Origin: Hymenobacter setariae
GTDB taxonomy: Bacteria; Bacteroidota; Bacteroidia; Cytophagales; Hymenobacteraceae
Assembly (NCBI RefSeq): GCF_007713685.1
Contig: NZ_VMRJ01000004.1
Span: 717,700-781,699, forward strand
Direction: 5' to 3'
DNA: 64,000 nt
Part shown: positions 1 to 7,342 of the stretch, in pieces
Numbering within the stretch: position 1 is the stretch's first letter
How the letters are laid out: the number at the start of each line of letters is the position of its first letter
Translations under genes and position numbers: made by a program
The notes under the pieces: generated by a model
Databases searched by the model: none
Told to the model about the DNA's origin: nothing
What the model saw: the letters and a program-made list of their open reading frames with translations, nothing else

Positions 1-704
1 ATAGTTTCCTGCGCCTCCACGTCCTGCTTTTTAATCGTCTTCTGCTGGTCGCGCTGAATCTGGTTGGCCTGGATTTTCTGCTGCGAGGTCAGGGCAATAA
101 TTTTCTTGATACCCTCGGCGTCCAGAATATTATCCTGGTTAAGGGCCGCTAGTGGCGTTTGCTCTAGGTAGTCGATGGCGCAGTCGTCGAGCACGTAGCC
201 GTTGAGGTCGGTGCCGATAATGCGCAGAATCTCCTGCTTGAACTGTTCGCGCGAGTTGTATAATTCTATGAAATCAAAGTGCTTTCCCACGGTTTTCAAC
301 GCTTCCGAAAACTTGGCATCGAACAGCGCTTCGAGGGCGGCTGGGTCGGAGGCGCGGTGCGCACCGATACTTTGGGCCACGTTCACCACGTCATCGTGCG
401 TTTTATTAACCCGCACGAAGAAGTTCACTTTCACATCGGCCCGCAGGTTGTCTTTGCACACCAGGCCTTCGGCGCCCGAACGAGCAATAATGATGGTTTT
501 CAGCTTAATATCCATCACTTCCAGCTTGTGCAGCACCGGCACGATGAGGATGCCGGAGAAGGACACTTTGGTGTCGCCCATGCCGGTGCGCACCAGGGCC
601 TCGCCCTGCACCGCCTTCTGGTACATGCGCGCCACGATGGCAATGAACCCAATAAGTAAGAAGCCGAGCACGATTAAAACGGCCCAGGAAAGTTGCGCAA
701 GCAT
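1..704 (-). CDS. Flotillin-family membrane scaffold protein (3' end beyond window)
   Basis: The reverse strand is open from an ATG at 702-704 to the window edge, about 234 codons, so the C-terminus is missing. The protein starts with one hydrophobic segment (about residues 3-25). An SPFH/band-7 domain follows, with FSGILIVPVLHKLEVMDI near residue 50 and a start of the charged, Gln-rich coiled region (TSQQKIQANQIQRDQQ) at about 205-220. This order matches flotillins of the YuaG/YqiK type, which oligomerise in the inner membrane and organise fluid microdomains. The gene lies 51 bases downstream of a YqiJ-like gene on the same strand, the usual partner of YqiK. Plus-strand frames here are shadows. 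Family call is firm; full length and C-terminus cannot be judged. Confidence 0.9.
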   Translation of the reverse strand, partial: MLAQLSWAVLIVLGFLLIGFIAIVARMYQKAVQGEALVRTGMGDTKVSFSGILIVPVLHKLEVMDIKLKTIIIARSGAEGLVCKDNLRADVKVNFFVRVNKTHDDVVNVAQSIGAHRASDPAALEALFDAKFSEALKTVGKHFDFIELYNSREQFKQEILRIIGTDLNGYVLDDCAIDYLEQTPLAALNQDNILDAEGIKKIIALTSQQKIQANQIQRDQQKTIKKQDVEAQET

Positions 705-755
705 ACTAAGAAAGTAAAAATTACGAATAGGATTATGTTTTACTGAGCAGTAAAG

Positions 756-1382
756 CTACGACGCAGCGTAGGCTTCGATGAGGTAGCAGCGGCGTTGGGC
801 ATCGTAATCGATTACCAAGGCCGTTTCGCCTTTGCCGATAGGGCCGCTCAGGGCGCGCACGTTTAGCATGAGTGGTGCGCCGTCGATGCGCACAGAGGCT
901 TGCCCTAGGTGGTCGGGAGAGGTAGGCAGCAGCACAGTGCACACTTTGCCTAGGACCACTGCTCCGCCGTCGTGGTCTTTTTCGAGAGCCGTAAAGAGCT
1001 TGACGAAGGGCAAGGTGAGAAACTTCGCCAAAAAGATGCTGCCAACAAACAGTGGCAACAGGTACAGCAGCCCCGGCAGCAGGGTGGTATTGCCGGTGTA
1101 GTAGTTGGCCAGGATGCTGCCAACCCACAGCGGCAGCGCCACGAAGCTGAGAAACACCATCACCGGGATGCGGCCCAGGTTGAAAAACGCCAGTGCTCCG
1201 TTGAGCCACTCCGAGTCGGGGCTGTGCAGGTGGGCACCATCGTGGGCATCTACGTGCAGGTCAACGGTCTTAAAATCAAGCAGCCCAACAATAACCGTGA
1301 GCCAATACAGCAGCACGAACACCAGTAGCCCCGTGGCGGGCAGGTTGGGCGGCAGCACGGCGGCGCGGAGCAGGTCGGTCAT
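756..1382 (-). CDS. YqiJ-like inner-membrane protein with OB-fold tail, flotillin partner
   Basis: This 208-residue protein has hydrophobic segments at about residues 15-36, 70-90 and 95-120. A soluble C-terminal domain of about 70 residues follows (GKVCTVLLPTSPDHLGQASVRI onward), ending in a beta-rich ETALVIDYD stretch. That matches YqiJ (DUF1449), whose tail is an OB fold related to NfeD proteins. NfeD/YqiJ proteins work beside flotillins in membrane organisation and stress tolerance. The flotillin gene starts 51 bases after this stop on the same strand, so they probably form one transcript. The 180-base gap upstream of the start holds a dispersed hairpin repeat. The exact role in this organism is inferred from the pairing. 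Confidence 0.8.
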   Translation of the reverse strand: MTDLLRAAVLPPNLPATGLLVFVLLYWLTVIVGLLDFKTVDLHVDAHDGAHLHSPDSEWLNGALAFFNLGRIPVMVFLSFVALPLWVGSILANYYTGNTTLLPGLLYLLPLFVGSIFLAKFLTLPFVKLFTALEKDHDGGAVVLGKVCTVLLPTSPDHLGQASVRIDGAPLMLNVRALSGPIGKGETALVIDYDAQRRCYLIEAYAAS

Positions 1383-1429
1383 ATGCGGGTGTTTATCGGG
1401 GGAGGTGATAGAGCATTACAGATTTCTCT

Positions 1430-1524
1430 TGTCATGCAGCGCGCAGCGAAGCATTTCGCTCGCTTCGTTGTTGGCGTAAGGAGTTACTGCACCACATGAG
1501 ATGCTTCGCTGCGCTCCGCATGAC
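1430..1524. repeat. Intergenic inverted repeat, divergent member of the TGTCATGC hairpin family
   Basis: Arms of 24 bases at 1431-1454 and 1501-1524 pair with two mismatches around a loop of about 46 bases. The left arm begins GTCATGCAGCGCGCAGCG and the right arm ends GCGCTCCGCATGAC. It shares the GTCATGC ends and the GCGAAGCAT core with the copies at 34846, 57156 and 59053, but has a different middle. It sits between pspA and the yqiJ-like gene and has no coding capacity. This could be a REP- or MITE-like element; no transposase is visible nearby. Confidence 0.65.
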
Positions 1525-1538
1525 CGAATAGATAGTTT

Positions 1539-1557
1539 GTTCGGTCCTTAACCGAAC
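1539..1557 (-). terminator. Possible terminator hairpin after pspA
   Basis: GTTCGGT and ACCGAAC form a perfect 7-bp stem with a 5-base loop, starting 3 bases beyond the pspA stop on the minus strand. There is no U-run behind it, so termination strength is doubtful. Confidence 0.35.
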
Positions 1558-1559
1558 CA

Positions 1560-2267
1560 CTATTCCGCCAGCCCGAGCTTCGCCTTCAGCGCAGCTAGCT
1601 CCTCCCCCGCTTTGCCCACCCCGGCCCGGCCGATGGCTTTGTCAATCTCGGCGTCAATGCTTTTGCTTTCCTGCGCTATTTCGCCGTAAGCTTCCCCTAG
1701 GGCCTCCTGCGCGGCTACTTTTTCTTTCATGCGCTCTAGCAGCGCTACCGTACCCGACGAGTCGAGCTGCGCCAACTGCTTGTTGATGGTAGCGGTGGCA
1801 GTGCTCACCGTCACGCGGGCTTTCAGGGTTTTCAGCTCGTTTTCCCACTGGCTGATGGTGCTTTTGAGCGCCTGCACATTTTGGTCGAGCTGGGAGGCCG
1901 ATTGCTCAAACTTGGTCTGGTCTTGGGCCGAGCGAGTAGCGTGAGCTTCGTTTTCGGCTTTTTTGAGTAGGGCCTCGGTGGCGAGGCGGTCGGCCTCGGC
2001 GGCGCCTAGGTCACCTTTGTGGGCGCGCTGCAGCAGAAGCACAGCCTTGGTTTCGTAGTCGGCGGCTTTGGTACGGAAGCCTTCGGCTTCATTGCGGGCG
2101 CGGATGGCCATGGCTTTTACTTCGGCCAGGCCATGCAGGGCTTTGTCGAGGTCCTGGCGCAGGTCGCGCAGGCCTTGCTCTGTGAGCTTGATGGGGTCTT
2201 CGAGCTGATTAACAGCGGCGTGGGCTTCCGACTGCCCAATTTTGAAAAGACGATTCAGAATGTTCAT
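1560..2267 (-). CDS. pspA: PspA/IM30 family phage-shock protein
   Basis: The 235-residue protein is almost all alpha-helical and charged, with a short amphipathic N-terminus (MNILNRLFKIGQSEAHAAVNQLEDP). The PspA/IM30 signature follows: LEDPIKLTEQGLRDL near residue 22, then long heptad-rich helices to about residue 225. Length and layout match PspA/Vipp1 proteins, ESCRT-III-like peripheral membrane proteins that assemble on damaged inner membranes. The start codon overlaps the stop of the upstream YbjN-type gene (ATGA at 2267-2264), so the two are translationally coupled. The neighbouring flotillin and YqiJ genes also deal with membrane integrity. No PspF-type activator or PspBC pair is present. 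Confidence 0.9.
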   Translation of the reverse strand: MNILNRLFKIGQSEAHAAVNQLEDPIKLTEQGLRDLRQDLDKALHGLAEVKAMAIRARNEAEGFRTKAADYETKAVLLLQRAHKGDLGAAEADRLATEALLKKAENEAHATRSAQDQTKFEQSASQLDQNVQALKSTISQWENELKTLKARVTVSTATATINKQLAQLDSSGTVALLERMKEKVAAQEALGEAYGEIAQESKSIDAEIDKAIGRAGVGKAGEELAALKAKLGLAE

Positions 2268-2686
2268 GACGCGGAAGGGGCTGAAGGTGAAGGTTTAGAA
2301 AACTGAATCAACTCGTCGGCAAACTCGCTGAGCAGTAGCCCCAGTGAATTCACGCAGGCTTCGAGCTCGGGCAGGTCGAGGGTGTCGATTTGGAGCGTAT
2401 CGCGGAAGATGAGACGCCGGCCAGTGTCATCCAAGGCGAATGCGCCGTGGATGATGTCGCGATTCTTTTGTAGCAATTGCCGGTAGATGTCGAGCGAAGG
2501 CGCGGGCAGTTCCAGTAGATACTGCTCTAGTATTAGGAGCGGGTCGCCGCAGCCGATGACCAGATTGCGGATACCCAGTTCGGGCTTGTCGACTACCAGC
2601 AGGTTTTCCGCCTCCTCGGCGTGGCAGACGTCAAAGCCTAGCTCTAATAAGTAAGCTTTGATTTTATGGAAGTAGGATTGATTCAT
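2264..2686 (-). CDS. YbjN-domain / Tir-chaperone-like small protein
   Basis: The chosen start gives MNQSYFHKIKAYLLELGFD and 140 residues. An upstream in-frame start adds 13 residues without domain character and is less likely. The protein has the compact alpha/beta pattern of YbjN or type III secretion chaperone-like folds: an N-terminal helix, strands ENLLVVD and NLVIGCGDPLLILEQ, then long helices near ELEACVNSLGLLLSEFADEL. It ends in a Ser/Pro-rich tail. Its stop overlaps the pspA start by four bases. Bacteroidota often place such a gene with pspA, which suggests a chaperone or adaptor role for PspA; that is inference. Confidence 0.75.
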   Translation of the reverse strand: MNQSYFHKIKAYLLELGFDVCHAEEAENLLVVDKPELGIRNLVIGCGDPLLILEQYLLELPAPSLDIYRQLLQKNRDIIHGAFALDDTGRRLIFRDTLQIDTLDLPELEACVNSLGLLLSEFADELIQFSKPSPSAPSAS

Positions 2687-2855
2687 AGGCTCGGTGGTAA
2701 GGATATGGGGAGGCCGCAATGCCACCCTAGGTGCACCTGCTCAAAAAAATAGCCACTGCACAGCTAGCGTTCTGGTGCTGATAGTAAATTTACGCTACAA
2801 TCTTACGCAAGGTTCTTCAGATGCTCGTTCTTTGAGCATAAAATATTTTCCTAAC

Positions 2856-3647
2856 ATGTCCAACGTCGGCAAGAATATTCGCAAGCTGCGCACTGTTAAA
2901 AAGCTGAGTCAGGCTGCTTTTGCTGAATTATTTGGTCTGGCTCGGCCTAGTGTGGGCGCTTATGAGGAAGGTCGCTCGGAGCCGAAAATGGAAACGCTCA
3001 TTCAAATTGCTCAGCATTTTGGCTTATCTGTAGACTTGCTACTTACAAAAGAGCTGACAGTAAATGAGCTGTACCACTTTGATATTTTCAAGGAAAATGG
3101 CGCACCTGTGGCAGCGCCGAGCCCCGCTCCAGCAGCTAGTCTTCCAGCCGATGTAACGCCCCTGGTGCTGGGCAGCCGTGCCCCCGAATACATTGTGCGG
3201 CACCACGACCCCGGTTACCTCGCTACCCTACCCTGGCTCAAACTACCGCACCAGCTTAGTGGCCCCACGCGGGCCTTCGAAATACGCGGGGCCGAAATGC
3301 AGCTGCCCAAGCGCCAGGGCCTGCGCCACAAAGACACCGTGCTGTGCAGTCGCGTAGCCCCTACCCAGCCCAGCGTGCAAGTCGGCCGCATTTACGTGTT
3401 CGTGACGCCCGGCAAAATCTTGGTGCGCCGCGTGGCCGGCCTACTAAACGAAGGCCAGCGCCTCCAGCTCCGCGCTGACAACGCCGACTACAGCCCCCAG
3501 GAGCTAGAGCTAACCCAGGCGCTGGAGATATGGGAGGTGCAAGGTGTCTTCACCACACACCTACACACGCCCGCCCGCCTCGATGAGCGCGTGGCCACCC
3601 TAGAGCAGCAGGTAGCCGAACTGCTGGCGCGGGTGGGAAAAGCTTAA
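2856..3647 (+). CDS. XRE-family regulator with degenerate S24/LexA-like domain
   Basis: Translation from the ATG at 2856 gives 263 residues beginning MSNVGKNIRKLR. The open frame runs further upstream, but only through intergenic sequence. Residues about 5-65 are a Cro/C1-type helix-turn-helix (LSQAAFAELFGLARPSVGAYEEGRSEPK). A Pro/Ala linker leads to an S24-like beta domain at about 110-240, and residues 243-262 form a short coiled coil. In LexA/CI proteins the catalytic motifs are GDSM and a lysine before R/V. Here they read GAEM (in FEIRGAEMQLP) and VRRV, so both Ser and Lys appear to be lost and self-cleavage is unlikely. Targets are unknown; the adjacent genes are divergent stress genes and the PUL. 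Confidence 0.85.
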   Translation: MSNVGKNIRKLRTVKKLSQAAFAELFGLARPSVGAYEEGRSEPKMETLIQIAQHFGLSVDLLLTKELTVNELYHFDIFKENGAPVAAPSPAPAASLPADVTPLVLGSRAPEYIVRHHDPGYLATLPWLKLPHQLSGPTRAFEIRGAEMQLPKRQGLRHKDTVLCSRVAPTQPSVQVGRIYVFVTPGKILVRRVAGLLNEGQRLQLRADNADYSPQELELTQALEIWEVQGVFTTHLHTPARLDERVATLEQQVAELLARVGKA

Positions 3648-3814
3648 TGGGAGCGCTTCGTACCCACGCCACCCCACACAGGTCTGAGAGAGCTTCTATC
3701 AAGTACGCTAGCTTCTGCCACGAAGCCGAAGTGCTGCTTCTGCCTGCGCCTATGGATGCTTGCACGCCAAACAGCGCCCGAGCTCGACCTAGGGGCTTAG
3801 TAGAGTAAACCAAA

Positions 3815-3841
3815 ACGCTGGGCTCTACTTACGCCCAGCGT
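3815..3841 (+). terminator. Hairpin after the XRE gene, possible terminator
   Basis: ACGCTGGGC (3815-3823) and GCCCAGCGT (3833-3841) form a perfect 9-bp stem with a 9-base loop. No T-run follows. The stretch 3648-3939 has no convincing gene; besides this hairpin it holds two CCTAGG sites. Confidence 0.4.
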
Positions 3842-3939
3842 GATCAGGATGTCCTAGGTATGCTTTTTACTTAGGCTTTGAAATACATTGATGCCGTTTC
3901 TGCAAGAGCAAACAACTGCGACGAAGTGAATTTTTCGAA

Positions 3940-3968
3940 TTGTTATTTCGAATATTCTACTACCTTTG
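3940..3968 (+). promoter_or_regulatory. Bacteroidota-type promoter ahead of the PUL
   Basis: A TTG (-33 element) at 3940-3942 and the exact -7 consensus TAnnTTTG (TACCTTTG) at 3961-3968 are separated by 18 bases in a locally AT-rich stretch. This matches the known Bacteroidetes housekeeping promoter form. It would drive the first fucosidase gene, with a leader of about 220 bases. Confidence 0.65.
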
Positions 3969-4191
3969 ACGTATGCTGCTGAGGTTTCCACAGCAAGTAC
4001 AGAAAGCCATCATAACGGGACCCCTTGTCAACTGCCCGCGCGAGCAGGGAGGCCACTGCCCTCCGACAACCTCAACTGTCCTCGTTTCTCCTATATAATC
4101 AGGTCTCGGCCCGCAGCTTGCTGGCTAGCCGCTACTCGTAGCCCTGAGGCCAGGCAAGTACTAATACATCCACCTAGCGCTGTAACACATA
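3969..4191 (+). other. Untranslated leader of the first PUL gene
   Basis: Between the promoter and the first plausible start of the GH29 gene lie about 220 bases without a convincing ORF. The stretch includes a GGAGG/CCTCC hairpin around 4046-4064 (loop CCACTGC). I could not match it to any riboswitch class I know. It may simply be an untranslated leader. Confidence 0.35.
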
Positions 4192-5772
4192 GTGGAAGGC
4201 CACCTAACGGACTGTTTGCTCCCCCAAAACCGGCAGAAGCTGCCCTTGCTTCTCATGAGCTGTCTCTGGCTGGCGAAGCCGCTAGCCAGCGCGGCCCAAC
4301 TCTACGCCCCCGGCAGCTACGCCGCCATCCCGGCCGGCAGCTCGCCAGCTACCGTCATCCAGAAAGCGGCCCACGTAGTGCCCTCGCCGCGGCAACTGCG
4401 CTGGCAGCAGTTGGAGCTAACCGGCTTCCTGCACTTCGGGATGAATACGTTTACTAATAAGGAGTGGGGCGATGGCACAGAGAGCCCTTCTTTGTTTAAT
4501 CCTACTTCGCTCGATGCTGGGCAGTGGGTAAAAACGTGCAAAGACGGCGGCATCAAGCAAGTCATTATTACGGCCAAGCACCACGATGGCTTTTGCCTGT
4601 GGCCTAGCAAGTACACCGAGCACTCAGTAAAGAACAGCCCCTGGAAAGGTGGCAAGGGCGACGTAGTGCGCGAGGTAGCCGATGCCTGCCACGCCCAAGG
4701 CATGGGCTTCGGCGTGTACCTCTCGCCCTGGGACCGCAACTCGCCTTACTTCGGTGATTCGGCCAAGTACAACAACTATTTCGTTAACCAATTGACCGAG
4801 CTGCTGACCAACTACGGTCGGGTCGATGAAGTATGGTTTGATGGAGCCAATGGCGAAGGGCCCACTGGCAAAAAGCAGGTGTACGATTTCAACCGCTGGT
4901 ATGCCCTCATTCGCAAGCTGCAGCCCACGGCCGTGATTGCCGTGATGGGCCCCGACGTGCGCTGGGTAGGCACCGAATCGGGCTATGGCCGCGAAACCGA
5001 ATGGAGCGTGGTGCCCACCGAGGCCCAGCGCCAAGCCAACGTGGCGGCCAACTCGCAGAAGGAGGCGGCGTTTGCCCCTAAAAACATGATGGAGGACGAC
5101 CTAGGCAGCCGCGCCAAAATAAAAGATGCGCCGGCACTGGTCTGGTACCCGGCCGAAATTGACGTATCTATCCGGCCGGGTTGGTTTTATCACCCCACCG
5201 AAGACGATAAAGTAAAGACGCCGGCCAAACTGCTGGATATCTATAATAGCTCGGTGGGCCGCAACGGCGTGCTGCTGCTTAATATTCCGCCAGATAAGCG
5301 TGGCCTACTAGCCCAGGCTGATATTAACAGCCTCAAGGGATTTAGCAAGCTATTGACCGATACTTATGCTAATAACCTGCTCAAAGGCAGCAAAGTGAGC
5401 GGCCTAGGTGCCAGCCAAGCGACTGCGCTACTCGATACCAACTACCGCACCTACTGGACCACCACTGGCCGCGACACCACGGCCATACTCAGCTTCGCGC
5501 TACCTAAGTCGCAGATATTTAACGTACTGCAATTGCAGGAGAATATTACCCTAGGGCAGCGCATTGAAAGCTTTGTGCTCGAATACAAGAGCGGCGCGGA
5601 GTGGAAAACGGCTACTACTGGCACCACCGTTGGCTACAAGCGCATCCTCACGTTTGCGCCCGTGCAGGCCCAGCAAGTGCGGCTCCGCATCACCTCCTCA
5701 CGCCTCAACCCTATCCTCTCAGCCATCGGCCTCTACCAGCAGCCGGCCGAGGCGGCAGCCCCTAAGCAATAA
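4192..5772 (+). CDS. Secreted alpha-L-fucosidase, GH29 (first copy)
   Basis: This GH29 enzyme would cleave terminal alpha-L-fucose from glycans. There is no early ATG. The frame opens with GTG at 4192, but a TTG at 4216 would give the cleaner signal peptide (LPQNRQKLPLLLMSCLWLAKPLASA), so the start is uncertain. Residues about 60-370 form the catalytic barrel: LHFGMNTFTNKEWGDG, the sugar-binding KHHDGFCLWPS, and the nucleophile Asp217 in EVWFDGANGEG. A beta-sandwich tail follows (about 385-520), resembling an F5/8 type C (CBM32-like) domain. The domain order is that of GH29-B enzymes, often specific for alpha-1,3/1,4 fucose on branched (Lewis-type) structures; subfamily is inferred. A second GH29 gene starts 31 bases downstream. 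Confidence 0.92.
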   Translation: MEGHLTDCLLPQNRQKLPLLLMSCLWLAKPLASAAQLYAPGSYAAIPAGSSPATVIQKAAHVVPSPRQLRWQQLELTGFLHFGMNTFTNKEWGDGTESPSLFNPTSLDAGQWVKTCKDGGIKQVIITAKHHDGFCLWPSKYTEHSVKNSPWKGGKGDVVREVADACHAQGMGFGVYLSPWDRNSPYFGDSAKYNNYFVNQLTELLTNYGRVDEVWFDGANGEGPTGKKQVYDFNRWYALIRKLQPTAVIAVMGPDVRWVGTESGYGRETEWSVVPTEAQRQANVAANSQKEAAFAPKNMMEDDLGSRAKIKDAPALVWYPAEIDVSIRPGWFYHPTEDDKVKTPAKLLDIYNSSVGRNGVLLLNIPPDKRGLLAQADINSLKGFSKLLTDTYANNLLKGSKVSGLGASQATALLDTNYRTYWTTTGRDTTAILSFALPKSQIFNVLQLQENITLGQRIESFVLEYKSGAEWKTATTGTTVGYKRILTFAPVQAQQVRLRITSSRLNPILSAIGLYQQPAEAAAPKQ

Positions 5773-5802
5773 GCCCCTTTTTGGGATAATTAGTTAGCAG
5801 AC

Positions 5803-7245
5803 ATGAAGAAAGCTACCCTTGCCCTCGCCTTGCTGGCAGCGGCCAGTGCCCTCCCCACCTACGCCCAGCAGCAGGGCGTGCACCAGCAATCGACCGAGTA
5901 CGAAGCGCCCACCGACCCGCTGGTGGTACAGAAGCTAGACAAGTGGCGCGACCAAAAATTCGGCCTCATCCTGCACTGGGGCCTGTATGCCATCCCGGGC
6001 ATCATCGAGTCGTGGACTATCTGCTCGGAGGACTGGATTGAGCGCGACAGCACCATCGCCTACGAGGACTACAAGAAGCGCTATTGGGACTACAGCAAGC
6101 AGTTCAACCCAACCAAGTTCAACCCCGAGCAGTGGGCCAGCGTGGCCAAGAAGGCGGGCATGCGCTACCTGGTGTTTACGACCAAGCACCACGACGGCTA
6201 CAACATGTTCGACACCAAGCAGTCGGACTTTAAGATTAGCAGCGGGCCGTTCAAAAACGACCCTAGGGCCGACGTGGCCAAGTACGTGTTTGATGCGTTC
6301 CGCAAGCAGGACTTCATGATTGGGGCCTACTTCTCGAAGCCCGACTGGCACACGCAGGATTTCTGGTGGTCGAAGTACGCCACGCCCAACCGCAACGTCA
6401 ACTACGACATCAAAAAGTACCCGTGGCGCTGGAAAAAGTATCAGGACTTCACTTACAACCAGATAAGTGAGCTGATGCACAACTACGGGCGCATGGATAT
6501 TCTGTGGCTCGACGGCGGCTGGGTGCGGCCTAAGGAGACCGTGAACGCCGAGGTGCGCTCGTGGGGCGCGCCCATCCCCGAGTTTAGCCAGGATGTGAAC
6601 ATGCCGCGCATTGCTACCATGGCCCGCCAGGCACAGCCCGGCCTGCTAATGGTAGACCGCACCGTGCACGGCCCCTACGAAAACTACCAAACGCCCGAGC
6701 AAAAAGTACCTGACCACCAGCTGGCTAACCCCTGGGAAAGCTGCCTGACGCTGGCCAATAACTGGGGCTACGTGCCGAACGACGTATACAAGTCGCCCAC
6801 CAAAATCATCCACTCGTTGGTAGAAGTGGTGGCCAAAGGCGGCAGCCTGCTCCTAGGGGTAGGCCCCCGGCCCGACGGCACCCTCGACCAAGAAGCCGTG
6901 ACACGCCTCGAAGCCATTGGTAAGTGGCTGGATGTGAACGGCGCTGCCATCTATAGCACCCGCTCGACGCCCCTCTACCAGGACGGCAGCACCTACTTCA
7001 CGCAGGGCAAAAAGGGCACCCGCTACGCCATCGCCTGCCTGCCTGAAAACCAGGCTGCGCCAACTACTTTAACCTGGACCGGCAACGTGCCCAAGAAAGG
7101 CTCTAAGCTCACGCTGCTGCAAACCGGCAAGTCCGTGAAGTGGAGCGCCAGCGGTGATAAAGTGACGCTTACTATGCCGGCTGGTATGTCTACGCAAGCG
7201 GGCGCCTACCCAGCGCTGGCGTTTGCCTTCGTACCAGAGAAATAG
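5803..7245 (+). CDS. Secreted alpha-L-fucosidase, GH29 (second copy)
   Basis: The 480-residue protein starts with a clear signal peptide (MKKATLALALLAAASALPTYAQ). A GH29 barrel follows: FGLILHWGLYAIPGIIESW near 51-70, FTTKHHDGYNMFDT near 125-138, and the nucleophile Asp237 in MDILWLDGGW. A short C-terminal beta domain closes it. It is distinct from the preceding GH29 gene and lacks that enzyme's longer CBM32-like tail, so the two probably act on different fucose linkages. The layout resembles GH29-A enzymes with broad specificity (inference). It is co-directional and closely spaced with its neighbours, part of the PUL operon. Confidence 0.93.
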   Translation: MKKATLALALLAAASALPTYAQQQGVHQQSTEYEAPTDPLVVQKLDKWRDQKFGLILHWGLYAIPGIIESWTICSEDWIERDSTIAYEDYKKRYWDYSKQFNPTKFNPEQWASVAKKAGMRYLVFTTKHHDGYNMFDTKQSDFKISSGPFKNDPRADVAKYVFDAFRKQDFMIGAYFSKPDWHTQDFWWSKYATPNRNVNYDIKKYPWRWKKYQDFTYNQISELMHNYGRMDILWLDGGWVRPKETVNAEVRSWGAPIPEFSQDVNMPRIATMARQAQPGLLMVDRTVHGPYENYQTPEQKVPDHQLANPWESCLTLANNWGYVPNDVYKSPTKIIHSLVEVVAKGGSLLLGVGPRPDGTLDQEAVTRLEAIGKWLDVNGAAIYSTRSTPLYQDGSTYFTQGKKGTRYAIACLPENQAAPTTLTWTGNVPKKGSKLTLLQTGKSVKWSASGDKVTLTMPAGMSTQAGAYPALAFAFVPEK

Positions 7246-7263
7246 AACGTCACGCTGACGTGC

Positions 7264-7313
7264 GCGCCTCCCCCGACCCGCTCTCCTTTCTCGGGAAGGG
7301 GCCAGGGAGGCGC
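7264..7313 (+). other. Intercistronic hairpin between GH29 and GH35 genes
   Basis: GCGCCTCCC (7264-7272) and GGGAGGCGC (7305-7313) pair perfectly over 9 bp. The 32-base loop has further CCCGA/TCGGG pairing inside. No T-run follows, so it looks more like an mRNA-stabilising or processing element than a terminator. Confidence 0.4.
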
Positions 7314-7342
7314 CTACGCTTTGCTACAACTTGACTTGCTTC

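Noticed and set aside
202-717. Two plus-strand ORFs of 126-171 codons
   Set aside because: They are antisense to the flotillin gene, whose reverse frame gives a clear SPFH domain.
3969-4191. Riboswitch (SAM or cobalamin type) in the leader
   Set aside because: A GCCACTG word and hairpins are present, but the conserved core of neither class could be found.
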